Assembly (NCBI GenBank): GCA_017535315.1
Contig: JAFXUD010000002.1
Location: 310,001-374,000 of the forward strand
Direction of reading: 5' to 3'
Origin: Victivallales bacterium
GTDB taxonomy: Bacteria; Verrucomicrobiota; Lentisphaeria; Oligosphaerales; Oligosphaeraceae
DNA: 64,000 bases
The notes under the pieces were generated by a model that saw nothing but the letters and a program-made list of their open reading frames with translations, had not been told where the DNA came from and made no database searches. Position 1 is the first letter of the stretch. Every line of letters starts with the position of its first letter. A program made the translations under genes and the position numbers. Shown piece after piece: positions 50,492-59,720 of the stretch.

Positions 50492-52186
50492 ATGCCTGAA
50501 ACAGCTCCAGCACAAAAGATGAAGATACAGTGCCCCAACTGCGGGGTCAAGCTAGATGTCAGTGAACTAGAAGCCTTTTCACAGGTCTCATGTCCCAGGT
50601 GCGACACACGGATAACTATACCCAAATGGTTTAAGAACAATATATTGCTTGAAGAGCGTTTTTTTGATAACCCTCAAAAGGTTCTTTATCGCTCATTGGA
50701 GCCTGCTTTGGACCGCGAGGCCACGGTAAAGATAATCAAAAATGGTGGTTGCTCTCAGGAAATCCTGGATGACTTCCTGTCTAGCGCGCGCAAACAGGCG
50801 ACCATTAGCAATTCCTGCATTGCGTCAATATATGGTTGTGGCACGACAGAGGAGGGGGTTTATGTCGTTTCACAATATACGGCGCCTGTAGAGTGGCCGT
50901 CGGCGGAATGGCGCGAGAACAGTTGCTTTCTGAATTTAGCGGCCGATTTGATCGGTGCCGTCGCCGAGGCGGCCAAGGCGGGAGTCCATCACGGAAATCT
51001 TTGCCCTGCAAATATACTGATTAACCCGGAGAAGGATTTGCTGGTGACGGACTTTGGTTCGGCGGTTGCATTGGGAACGGAACCAGGAGCTTTTGCCGCG
51101 CCAGAGCGCAAGGCTGGCAGTCCCGCCACGGTGGAGGAGGATGTCTATAGTATGGGGGCCTGTATTTATTATATGGCGACGGGGGTTATTCCTGAAAAAG
51201 GTTCCATCAAGCCCATTGGCGAGCTGAAAAAGGGACTGCCTTTCAATGTTGTGGAAAGCATCATGAAGATGCTGTCGGAGGAACCTGCAAAGCGTCCCGT
51301 CAACTTGACAGAGCTCGCGAGTGTTTTTCGTGGAAGTGGAGAAGCGGTCTTGAAGCCTGTTGCAAAGAAGCGTCTGAAAAGAAGCGGTGCGGTTCATGTG
51401 AAGGTTGTTCGTGCCCCGCGTAAAAAGGTTTCTTTGCTGAATGTATTGTTGGTGATTGCGTTTGTGGCGGCTCTTTGCCTTGGGGGCATTTATATTGCCC
51501 TTGGCAAACAAGAGAGTAGCAGGTCGGGAGGCGAGATTGAAAAAAACACGGTAGCAGTAGAGAACAAGGCCAACTTGGACGACGGTGTGAATGCAGGCGG
51601 CTATGTGCTTCCAGCAGAGTGCTTGAATGCTCGTCCAAGGCCTGCGGACCTTGATTTCAAACAGATGAAGGAGAAAAACCAAAACTATCTGAAACTGGTG
51701 CCGCCTGACAAGCAGGAGATTGAAAAGGAACGGCTGCGTCTGGTGGGCGGCAGTCTGGATTTCTTGAAAGATTGCATGAAGGGGGGAGCCTACAATCGCG
51801 CAGATGATTATCCAATACGATTAAAGGATGGCAGCGTCATCAAAGGCATCATACCATACGCTCCCAACAAGGAAAATCTGGTGACCATCAGGCGCCCCAA
51901 TGATCAGGATGCCGTGAAGATTCCTTTTGCGTCGCTGGAATTTCTTCAGATGATGGATATTCTCAAGTTCTATGCGGAAAAACGCGAAGAGATGGCTTTG
52001 GGTAAGTTAAATCGACTGATGAAGGGCGAGATATACAATATTTATTTGAGGACAGCACTGCTGTGCGATTGGTACGAAAAGCCAGAAGAGGCGAAAAAAT
52101 GCATTGCGCTTGCACTCAAGTATCGCCCGCAGAACAAGAAAGAGATTTTGAAGTTTGGTCTGCCTCTTCCCGCAGAGGAGAAATAG
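50492..52186 (+). CDS. Zinc-ribbon protein-kinase-like protein, probable pseudokinase
   Basis: A 564-residue membrane protein. Residues 14-37 form a zinc ribbon (CPNC...CPRC). A kinase-like domain follows, with Lys80 (ATVKII), DFG at 187-189 and APE (AAPERK). The glycine loop is absent, the helix-C Glu is replaced (FLSSAR), and the catalytic HRD reads HGN (His167-Asn169), so phosphotransfer is unlikely. A single membrane helix (residues about 314-337) leads to a C-terminal extracytoplasmic part including LKDGSVIKGIIPYAPNKENLVTI and a final helical repeat. It lies on the opposite strand to its neighbours. I start at ATG 50492; TTG at 50480 is an alternative and neither has a clear ribosome binding site. 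Confidence 0.8.
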   Translation: MPETAPAQKMKIQCPNCGVKLDVSELEAFSQVSCPRCDTRITIPKWFKNNILLEERFFDNPQKVLYRSLEPALDREATVKIIKNGGCSQEILDDFLSSARKQATISNSCIASIYGCGTTEEGVYVVSQYTAPVEWPSAEWRENSCFLNLAADLIGAVAEAAKAGVHHGNLCPANILINPEKDLLVTDFGSAVALGTEPGAFAAPERKAGSPATVEEDVYSMGACIYYMATGVIPEKGSIKPIGELKKGLPFNVVESIMKMLSEEPAKRPVNLTELASVFRGSGEAVLKPVAKKRLKRSGAVHVKVVRAPRKKVSLLNVLLVIAFVAALCLGGIYIALGKQESSRSGGEIEKNTVAVENKANLDDGVNAGGYVLPAECLNARPRPADLDFKQMKEKNQNYLKLVPPDKQEIEKERLRLVGGSLDFLKDCMKGGAYNRADDYPIRLKDGSVIKGIIPYAPNKENLVTIRRPNDQDAVKIPFASLEFLQMMDILKFYAEKREEMALGKLNRLMKGEIYNIYLRTALLCDWYEKPEEAKKCIALALKYRPQNKKEILKFGLPLPAEEK

Positions 52187-52218
52187 GCAAAAAACTAAAC
52201 GACGTTTTCTATTGGTTA

Positions 52219-52267
52219 GAGGTGATTTCAAAACTAACGCATTCCGCGCTAGTTTTGAAATCACCTC
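52219..52267. repeat. 18-bp perfect inverted repeat (AGGTGATTTCAAAACTA family) between convergent genes
   Basis: Positions 52219-52236 and 52250-52267 are perfect reverse complements with a 13-base loop. It fills the space between the pseudokinase and the pyrophosphatase stop codons, where it can serve as a bidirectional terminator. Its arms match the ends of the elements at 7020 and 40230. Confidence 0.75.
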
Positions 52268-52268
52268 G

Positions 52269-54464
52269 TTATTTATGGAATAGAGTGCGTAGCCATGTGA
52301 TGAGATTGTATTTCCCGAAAAGGGTCACGGCGATGAGGGAGACGACCGACATGATTTTGATGAGGATGTCCAGGGAGGGACCGACCGTGTCCTTGAGTGG
52401 GTCGCCTACCGTGTCGCCGACGACGGCAGCACTGTGTGCGTCACTTCCTTTGCCGTGGCCCTGAATGGCCCCCGTCTCCACATATTTCTTGGCATTGTCC
52501 CAGGCACCGCCTGCATTTCCCGTGAAGATGGCCAGCATGATGGCGGAGATGGTGGCTCCAATAAGAATGCCACCAACAAAATTCGCGCCGAAAAGGAATC
52601 CGCAGACAACGGGGAAGACAACGGAGAGGATGGCGGGCAGCCGCATTTCGCGCAGGGCTCCTTGGGAGGAGATTTCGATGCATGTCTTGTAGTCGGGCAG
52701 CACTTTTCCTTCCAGAAGCCCCTTGATTTCACGGAACTGGCGGCGTACCTCCTCCACCATCTGCCTTGCCGCTTTGGCTACAGCATCGATCAACATGCCA
52801 GAGAAAAGATAGGGGAGGGCAGCACCGACCAGGGCACCCGCCAGGGTGAGCGGGTCGATGATGTTCAGGAGGATGTCGTCGCTTGCATCTGTGTAAGTAT
52901 AAAGGTAGGAGACCATCATGGAGAGGGCGGCCAGCGCGGCGGAGCCTATGGCGAAGCCCTTGCCGATGGCGGCGGTTGTATTGCCTACCGAATCCAGTTT
53001 GTCGGTGATTTCACGCACATTGGATGCCAGCGTGCTCATTTCGGCGATGCCGCCGGAATTGTCGGAGATGGGACCGTAGGTATCGACGGAGACGGTGGCG
53101 GAAACAAAGGAGAGCATTCCTAGGGCTGCGACTGCCACGCCGTACATGCCGCCGACTGCATACGAGCAGTAGATGGAGAGCCCCAGGACGGCGACGGAAC
53201 CCATGCAGGAGCGCATGCCAAGGGAGAGTCCTTCCGTGATAATCAGAGCGGCTCCTTCGACCGAGGCGGATGCAAGTTTTTTGGTCGGCTTAAAATCATA
53301 GCTTGTATAGTACTCGGCGATGCCCCCGATGACAATGCCTGCGATGATGCCAATGGCAGCGCTGATGCAAGGCGAATAGGCTCCAAGTGAGAAGCCTGCG
53401 CAGTAAAGCTCGTCAGCGGAAAAGCCCTGAACTTTAAAGAGAAAGAAAGTGGCGACGAATGAGAGGAGTATGGTCAGTCCTGCCGAAATCCAAGTCGCCA
53501 GATTCAACTCGAAATGCGGATTGGCGGAGAGTCTCTTCTTGACGAGGATGGAGCCTATGCCAATGACGCAGGCTATTAGCCCGCAGGCGGCGATAGTCAG
53601 GGGATAGTAGAGCATGGTGTTGAGCATTCGGTCGGAAAGCGTGGTTTTCGAGCTGCGGAAAAGCTCAGATGCGAGGATGGCGGCGGCTAGCAGTGCACTG
53701 ACATAGCTTTCAAGCAAATCGGCGCCGAGGCCAGCGACGTCACCGACGTTGTCGCCCACATTGTCCGCAATGGTGGCAGGGTTTCGCGGGTCGTCCTCTG
53801 GGATGTGCGCTTCAGTCTTGCCGACCAGGTCTGCGCCCATGTCGGCTGCTTTGGTATAGATGCCGCCGCCGACACGGTTGAACATGGCGATAATGGAGCA
53901 GCCAAGGGCATAGCCAGAGATGGTCATGGTGAAGGGGGCCTCCAGACCAAGCCAGTTTACGGAACGGGCGCCTTCAATGGTTAGTTGTCCAATCTGGCCA
54001 AGCAGATGTCCGAAGATGACATAGACGATAAAGACACCCAATAAGGCAAAGCCTCCCACGCACAGCCCCATTACCGAGCCGCCGCGGAATGCGACTTGAA
54101 GGGTCTGCCCCAGGTTGGCAGTGATACGTGCCGTATTTGCCACGCGCACATTGGCGTATGTCGCGATTTTCAAGCCAACCCAACTGGCGGAGGCGCTCAT
54201 GGTGGCGCCTATCAGGAAGGCACAGGCCGTCTGCCAGGAAATCAGGATGCAGAGCACCAGCGCGATGGCCAAGGCTATCATTACCACGATCTTCGTTTCG
54301 TAGGTGACGAATGCATTGGCGCCGATGCGGATTGCGGAGGCTATCTCCTTCATTCTCTCCGTTCCCTCGTCAAGCCGTTTGACCAGAAAAAAGTTGAGGG
54401 CTGCATACGCGATGGCACCGAGGGCGGCTAAAAGAACCAGACCAAGAATGACAGATGCTGACAT
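52269..54464 (-). CDS. hppA: Membrane-bound K+-dependent pyrophosphatase (H+ or Na+ pump)
   Basis: A 731-residue, 16-helix membrane enzyme that couples PPi hydrolysis to H+ or Na+ export. The PPi site is intact: GGIYTKAADMGADLVGKTEAHIPEDDPRNPATIADNVGDNVGDVAGLGADLLESY and VSVDTYGPISDNSGGIAEMS. The motif GNTTAAIGKGFAIGSAAL carries Ala at the position that is Lys in K+-independent enzymes, indicating the K+-dependent class; H+ versus Na+ specificity cannot be read confidently. I start at MSASVILG; a further 11 codons upstream lack family similarity. It is monocistronic. Confidence 0.95.
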   Translation of the reverse strand: MSASVILGLVLLAALGAIAYAALNFFLVKRLDEGTERMKEIASAIRIGANAFVTYETKIVVMIALAIALVLCILISWQTACAFLIGATMSASASWVGLKIATYANVRVANTARITANLGQTLQVAFRGGSVMGLCVGGFALLGVFIVYVIFGHLLGQIGQLTIEGARSVNWLGLEAPFTMTISGYALGCSIIAMFNRVGGGIYTKAADMGADLVGKTEAHIPEDDPRNPATIADNVGDNVGDVAGLGADLLESYVSALLAAAILASELFRSSKTTLSDRMLNTMLYYPLTIAACGLIACVIGIGSILVKKRLSANPHFELNLATWISAGLTILLSFVATFFLFKVQGFSADELYCAGFSLGAYSPCISAAIGIIAGIVIGGIAEYYTSYDFKPTKKLASASVEGAALIITEGLSLGMRSCMGSVAVLGLSIYCSYAVGGMYGVAVAALGMLSFVSATVSVDTYGPISDNSGGIAEMSTLASNVREITDKLDSVGNTTAAIGKGFAIGSAALAALSMMVSYLYTYTDASDDILLNIIDPLTLAGALVGAALPYLFSGMLIDAVAKAARQMVEEVRRQFREIKGLLEGKVLPDYKTCIEISSQGALREMRLPAILSVVFPVVCGFLFGANFVGGILIGATISAIMLAIFTGNAGGAWDNAKKYVETGAIQGHGKGSDAHSAAVVGDTVGDPLKDTVGPSLDILIKIMSVVSLIAVTLFGKYNLITWLRTLFHK

Positions 54465-54679
54465 TGGCGTAAAAGGGGGTAAAGGTTTAAAAGGCAACTA
54501 GAAGTACAACCCACATTAACATAGTGCCTTTAAGAAAAACTGCAAATCTGGAAAAACAAAACAGCTTCATGCTGTGGGACGATTGCATATGGGGAAGAAA
54601 AACGACACTGGATATTTGAAAAATTTCGATGGGATTGTTATTGTTTTAGGCAACTAAGATTTATTCAGAGCCATTTCAA

Positions 54680-54715
54680 GGGACTTGAAGGACGGGAGGG
54701 ACTTGAGGGACTGGA
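54680..54715. repeat. Four 9-bp repeat units upstream of the Gfo/Idh gene
   Basis: GGGACTTGA, AGGACGGGA, GGGACTTGA and GGGACTGGA are contiguous, in the same orientation as at 25469 and 44735. The surrounding gap (54498-54851) is otherwise AT-rich apart from the palindrome at 54788. Confidence 0.65.
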
Positions 54716-54787
54716 AAGAATCTGAAGACGTGATTATGATGTGAAAGATTTATCCCGATAATCGCGTATTTCTTTTAAAACGCTATA

Positions 54788-54806
54788 AATACTCACTTTG
54801 AGTATT
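54788..54806. promoter_or_regulatory. Palindromic operator-like site upstream of the Gfo/Idh gene
   Basis: AATACTCA and TGAGTATT form a perfect inverted repeat with a 3-base centre, 45 bases before the start codon and overlapping a TATAAA hexamer (54784-54789). This is the size and position of a dimeric repressor site. The ribosome binding site (AAAGGAG) lies further downstream. Confidence 0.5.
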
Positions 54807-54851
54807 ATCTTCAACCAAAAACACGTTCATCAACAAAGGAGTCATCAGACG

Positions 54852-56384
54852 ATGGGAAGCGTATTCAACACTGACAGACGCATTAAACTGGGAATATGGG
54901 GATTGGGACGCGGCCAGTCGTTCATAAAGGCCGCAGGTGCGCTGAACATCGATGTCGTCGCAGGATGCGACATAAACCCGATGATGCGCGAATCCTTCAA
55001 AAAGAACGTCCCTGGCGCCTATCTTACGGATGACGAGGACGATTTTCTCAGGCAGGATATGGACGCCGTCCTGATCGCCACCTTCTTCATGGACCATGCC
55101 AGGCACGCCATCAAGGCGCTGGAGGCTGGTAAGCACGTGATGTGCGAGGTCACTTCCTTCCTGACGCCAGGCGACGGCGTCAAGCTGGTGGAGGCCGTCG
55201 AACGAAGCGGCAAGGTCTATAACCTTCTTGAAAATTATCCTTTCACGAAGGAAAACATGTTTTTAAGGAAGCTCTTCCAAGATGGATTCTTCGGCGAGTT
55301 CATGTATGCGGAGTTCGAGTATCTTCATGAGTGCCGTACCCTTGCCTACGCCTACAATGTCGCCAATGGCGTGCCCATCGAGCCTGGATATGCCGTCCAC
55401 AGTTGGCGCTCCTTCCTGAACATGCACTACTACAATACACACTCGCTTGGTCCCGTGATGAACATAACTGGGTTGCGTCCCGTCTCGGTCTATGCGCCTG
55501 TGGATGATGTCATCTTGCCTGGCTATCTCGATGAATTGCGCACCGCCAGTGTATGTCCCTCCTTTGTGAAAATGAGCAACGGCGGACTTGTGCGCAACCT
55601 TATGGGGAGTTCAACTAACGACTACCATATGGGTGGACGCTTCTGGGGTACCAGGGCTGGAGCGGACAAACTCAACGGCCTGAAGATACGTGTCGGCGCC
55701 TGCGGCGGCGGACAACTGCTGAACATCAAGCCCGAATGGCCCGAGTTGGGCGAACTGGCGGAAACCACAGGACATGGTGGAGGCGACTTCTGGGAACTCT
55801 ACTATTTTGCCAGGGAGGTCCTTCAAGGAGAGCCAGCCCCGTGGAACATCTACGCCGCTGCGGATGTTACCCTGGCTGGAATCATGGCAGCCAGAAGCCA
55901 GGCCATGAATGGCATCACTCTGAATATCCCCGATTTCAGGAAGCCAGAGGACAGGGAACGCTTCAGAAACGACTTCAGGCATGAGATGAAAAAGGACTTC
56001 GATCCGATGGGACTTTTCCCTGAGGGCCATGACACCTCGATTACTGGCAACTACTCCAAGGTCATGGTGGGGTTTTACCCGAAGAACGCCAACGGCGGTC
56101 TGCCCTGTTTCAACAAGGCGTTGGATGGCATGAAACTCTATTCCTTCATCGCTGATGCCGACGGCAAACTGGCCATCGTCAAGAACGTGATGAAGGCCAT
56201 TGCGGAAATGCCTGAACTGGCGAAAATCTGCAAAATGGCCCGTCGCATAGCCGATGCATATCCTGACTGCATTCCAGGCCGTTCCCTGAAGCGTCTTCTT
56301 GCACAGCCAGACATCGCGAAGGTTGAGGACACGGAGAAGACCACTGCGGAGTTCAAGGCCTGGCTTGACGGCATCAAAGGTTGA
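54852..56384 (+). CDS. Gfo/Idh/MocA-family oxidoreductase
   Basis: A 510-residue NAD(P)-dependent dehydrogenase-like protein. The N-terminal Rossmann domain (IKLGIWGLGRGQSFIKAAGALNIDVVAGCDIN) is followed by AVLIATFFMDHARHAIKALEAGKHVMCEVTSF; the usual EKP catalytic segment reads CEVT, so the Lys is missing. The C-terminal domain includes EFEYLHECR and GHGGGDFWELYYFAREV. It is longer than average for the family because of a C-terminal helical extension. ATG at 54852 follows AAAGGAG. It precedes recC by 11 bp; co-transcription with recCBD is likely but functionally unexplained. Confidence 0.85.
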   Translation: MGSVFNTDRRIKLGIWGLGRGQSFIKAAGALNIDVVAGCDINPMMRESFKKNVPGAYLTDDEDDFLRQDMDAVLIATFFMDHARHAIKALEAGKHVMCEVTSFLTPGDGVKLVEAVERSGKVYNLLENYPFTKENMFLRKLFQDGFFGEFMYAEFEYLHECRTLAYAYNVANGVPIEPGYAVHSWRSFLNMHYYNTHSLGPVMNITGLRPVSVYAPVDDVILPGYLDELRTASVCPSFVKMSNGGLVRNLMGSSTNDYHMGGRFWGTRAGADKLNGLKIRVGACGGGQLLNIKPEWPELGELAETTGHGGGDFWELYYFAREVLQGEPAPWNIYAAADVTLAGIMAARSQAMNGITLNIPDFRKPEDRERFRNDFRHEMKKDFDPMGLFPEGHDTSITGNYSKVMVGFYPKNANGGLPCFNKALDGMKLYSFIADADGKLAIVKNVMKAIAEMPELAKICKMARRIADAYPDCIPGRSLKRLLAQPDIAKVEDTEKTTAEFKAWLDGIKG

Positions 56385-56395
56385 GGTGAACTGAT

Positions 56396-59300
56396 ATGTC
56401 TATCACTGTTCGATGGAGCGACCGCCTGGAGTTGCTGGCAGAAGGATTGTTCGACGAATGGGCCAAGGAACAGACTGTCTTTCGCCGCACCTGCGTCGTC
56501 GTTCGGGATTTGGCGACACGCGACTGGCTGAAAAGCCACTATCTACTGAGCGGCAGCCATCGGCGAATTCTTGTGAATCTGGATTTTGTCCCGCTTGAGG
56601 AGTTTGTCAACAACTGGCTCTTTGCCAAAACGCATGACGAGCCGTTGAATACGCGCGCCCCCCAGACGCATCCATACTCCAAGCCAGTTATGGCCTGGCG
56701 CATCTACCGCATCCTTGCGGATGAGGAACATCTGGAGGCGGAACTGGCTCCCCTGCTGGAGTATGTGGGAAATGAGCCGTTGAATGCCCCAAGACGGCGT
56801 TATGCGCTTGCGGAACAGGTTGCTAGGCTTTTCGATGACTACCTGAACTCCAGATTTGCCATGCTTTACAACTGGGAGGAGGGGGAGGATGCGGAAATCG
56901 AAGGGGTGCCTGCTTGGCAGCGCATCCTCTATCGACGGCTTGTACGGGAGGACAATCGGACCTACGCCAGGGATTACCACAAGGCCTTGTCAGGTGACAA
57001 TGGGCGAAAGGCAACCGAAAACGGCTTCCCCGACTATCTTTCCGTGCATCTCTTTGATATTTCCGACATGCCTGAACCAACATTTCGTCTCTTGGAAAAG
57101 ATGGCAGAGGAGATGAAAATCACCTTCTGGACATTCAATCCCTGCGGCGACTGGCTGGCGGACACTCCGACGCGGAAAAGCGCCATCCGTGAACTGCTGT
57201 CAAAGGCACGCCAGGCATTGAAAATCGGGCAGAATCCGCCTGTCCTGAAGCTGGAGGCCATTTTTGAGAATCCGCGTGAACGGCTGCTTGGCGCATTGGC
57301 CAACGGGACACGGGCCGTGTTGGGTGCGCAGGTCGATTGCGACTGGGTTTCCCCTGACAATATTCTAGGCGAGCCAGGGTATGCCTTCAATCAGCTCAAG
57401 CACTCGGCTGTTGCCGTTCACAGTTGCTATTCGCCGAGACGCGAGTTGGAGGCCGTTCGGGAGGGACTTCAGCTTTTTTTCAAGGAGCATCCTGATGCGA
57501 GACCGCATGATGCCCTCGTGCTTTGTGGCGACTGGGATAATTATGCGCCGATAGTCGAGGCGGTGTTCAACAATGTCTCGACGGAGGATGAGAAAATCAG
57601 CATCCCGATGAGCGTGGCTGGCGGAGTGTCGGGGGAAACTCCCATCTCTCGTTCCTTCAGCGATATTTTGGCTTTTCGCGAGAACCGCTTTGAGGTGAGC
57701 GCTGTTTTTGCACTGCTGGGCGTGCCTGCCATTCGAGCGCATTTTGGATTGGACGAGAAAGATGTGGATTGCCTGCAAGATATGGTGAAGAAGGCCAATA
57801 TCCACTGGGGGCTGAATGACAGGGATGTGAATGCAACTATTGGCATGGCTGAAGGGAGGAGAAACTATCCCTTTACCTGGCGCAGAGGGCTTGACCGTTT
57901 GGCAATGGATATGCTTTATGGTGAGAGTGATAACGATGAGAACCTTGTGAATGCAAATCATCTGGGCGACATACTCCCAACTGGCACCGTGGAAGGAGAG
58001 AGGGTGCAGGCGCTTAGGTCCTTGAACAGTTTCATTGAGACTCTGGCACAGGTGCGAAGTAAATTTGCCAGGGAGTGTTCTTGCACGGCGGAGGAATGGC
58101 AGAAACGCCTGTTGGATACCGTCAGGTGCTTCTATGAGGACGAAGAGGAGTATCTGCCTGAACTGAAGAAAATCCGCGCGGCCATTCAGAAGGCTTGCGA
58201 GAGCGCGATGGCAGCCAATATGGTGGATGAGATTCCAAGCGACGTGTTCGTTGTTGCCGTGCAGGCAAACATCAGAAACATGATTCCTGGAACATTCACG
58301 CCAGCGGACGCTGTGGTTTTCGCTCCACTGAAGAGCGCGTCGGCCACGCCACACCGCTTTATCTGGATATGCGGGCTCAATGACGGGAGCTTCCCCCATA
58401 TTGACTACCGTTGTTCCTTTGACGTCATTGGAAGGCATCCAAGCTTGTTTGATGTCACCTCCCGTGACAGGGATGGCTATGCACTCCTGAAAGCAGTGCT
58501 TTCCGCACGTGGGCAACTGGCCTTGAGCTATGTCGGTAGGGACATCAGGAGCAACGAGAGAATTCCGTCGTCGGTGCTGCTCAACGAGTTTGAGGAGTAT
58601 TTGCGTGTTGAGGAGAATCTTCCTATGCATTATGAACATCCGCTTCAGGCGTATAGTCCGCGCTATTTCACAGAGACAGGCGAAAAGTTGCCGCCGAGTT
58701 ATTCCATGTCTGATTATCAGGTTGCCTGTGCATTGGTCGGCAAGGAAAACGCCTCTCAGGAACAGAAGGTGAAGTCGCCTGCGTCAGAAGGGGCTTCAGG
58801 GAAGCCTGAACGTGCTTTCTGCGCCTTCACGCTTAACGACGAGGGCGAGACAATTGTCTCAACTGATGAACTGGCCGAATTCTTCGCCTGCCCAAACAGT
58901 TTCCTTATAGAAAAACGCCTGAATCTTCGCAAACTCTGGATTGGCGGCTTCAATGACGAAGATGTGCAGGCAACCCGTTTGGAGAAGCACAAGAAGACGG
59001 AGCTGATTCTGGATACGGACAGAAGTGACAAGGAAAACGAAAGCCTGGCGAAAATCTGCGTGGAAAAGGGAAGTTCTCCAAACGATTCTTCAGCCAAACA
59101 AGCCATAGATGATGTTTCCCAGGGGGACGGAACGAAAAAGCTTCGAGCCTATCCTTTGGTATTCAAGGACAAGGAGCTGAGCAGAAAGGAATACACTTGC
59201 CCAGGCGTAACGGTCGTGGATGCATACAGGGAGTTTCTCTTGCAGCATGTGGATGACCGTCTTAGTGTGGAGCTTTCCCTTGATGGCAGAACAATCCGCA

Positions 59301-59695
59301 TCCCTTTCACTTATCGAGGAGTTTCCCTGGAAACTGAGGCGGGACCATTGGAGCACGTCTTTTATTTGGAGGAGGCTGATGAGATTTACGATTCTTCTCT
59401 GGTTTATCACTGGATTAGGCATGTGGTCGGCCATGCGGCTGGAAAACGATTTGCAACTCTTCTCTTTTGCCAGAAGAGTTCGCCAGTGAGAGGGTTCAGG
59501 CCGCTGGAACCAGATGATGCAAAGGCGCTTCTGGAGAGGTACCTTTGTGCTGCCGTTGCTCCGTTGCCTCCAGAATATCCCGATTTTGACTGTACGCACC
59601 CCAAGGAGGAGATGCCGTTCGCTGATGCCACGACGGGCATGGACATTCTGAAGGAAGCGAAAAACTATTTGGTGAGTACCGATAACTCAAAGTGA
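56396..59695 (+). CDS. recC: Exodeoxyribonuclease V gamma subunit
   Basis: A 1099-residue subunit of the RecBCD helicase-nuclease. Family features include VHSCYSPRRELEAVREGLQLFF, RPHDALVLCGDWDNYAPIVEAVF, the helicase-like SFSDILAFRENRFEVSAVFALLGVP and ICGLNDGSFPHIDYRCSFDVIGRHPSL followed by RDRDGYALLKAVLSARGQLALSYVGRDIRSNERIPSSVLLNEFEEYL. The C-terminal region (LTDELAEFF... type segments around VSTDELAEFFACPNSFL) is the inactive nuclease-like domain that handles Chi in E. coli. The length is close to E. coli RecC. The start is preceded by GAGGTG at 8 bases. It is followed 25 bp later by recB. Confidence 0.9.
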   Translation: MSITVRWSDRLELLAEGLFDEWAKEQTVFRRTCVVVRDLATRDWLKSHYLLSGSHRRILVNLDFVPLEEFVNNWLFAKTHDEPLNTRAPQTHPYSKPVMAWRIYRILADEEHLEAELAPLLEYVGNEPLNAPRRRYALAEQVARLFDDYLNSRFAMLYNWEEGEDAEIEGVPAWQRILYRRLVREDNRTYARDYHKALSGDNGRKATENGFPDYLSVHLFDISDMPEPTFRLLEKMAEEMKITFWTFNPCGDWLADTPTRKSAIRELLSKARQALKIGQNPPVLKLEAIFENPRERLLGALANGTRAVLGAQVDCDWVSPDNILGEPGYAFNQLKHSAVAVHSCYSPRRELEAVREGLQLFFKEHPDARPHDALVLCGDWDNYAPIVEAVFNNVSTEDEKISIPMSVAGGVSGETPISRSFSDILAFRENRFEVSAVFALLGVPAIRAHFGLDEKDVDCLQDMVKKANIHWGLNDRDVNATIGMAEGRRNYPFTWRRGLDRLAMDMLYGESDNDENLVNANHLGDILPTGTVEGERVQALRSLNSFIETLAQVRSKFARECSCTAEEWQKRLLDTVRCFYEDEEEYLPELKKIRAAIQKACESAMAANMVDEIPSDVFVVAVQANIRNMIPGTFTPADAVVFAPLKSASATPHRFIWICGLNDGSFPHIDYRCSFDVIGRHPSLFDVTSRDRDGYALLKAVLSARGQLALSYVGRDIRSNERIPSSVLLNEFEEYLRVEENLPMHYEHPLQAYSPRYFTETGEKLPPSYSMSDYQVACALVGKENASQEQKVKSPASEGASGKPERAFCAFTLNDEGETIVSTDELAEFFACPNSFLIEKRLNLRKLWIGGFNDEDVQATRLEKHKKTELILDTDRSDKENESLAKICVEKGSSPNDSSAKQAIDDVSQGDGTKKLRAYPLVFKDKELSRKEYTCPGVTVVDAYREFLLQHVDDRLSVELSLDGRTIRIPFTYRGVSLETEAGPLEHVFYLEEADEIYDSSLVYHWIRHVVGHAAGKRFATLLFCQKSSPVRGFRPLEPDDAKALLERYLCAAVAPLPPEYPDFDCTHPKEEMPFADATTGMDILKEAKNYLVSTDNSK

Positions 59696-59720
59696 TGACT
59701 GACACGCGAATGGTTCAACG

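Noticed and set aside
57365-58639. Long antisense frame (about 424 codons) inside recC
   Set aside because: RecC is strongly supported by motifs; the antisense translation has no domain and odd composition.
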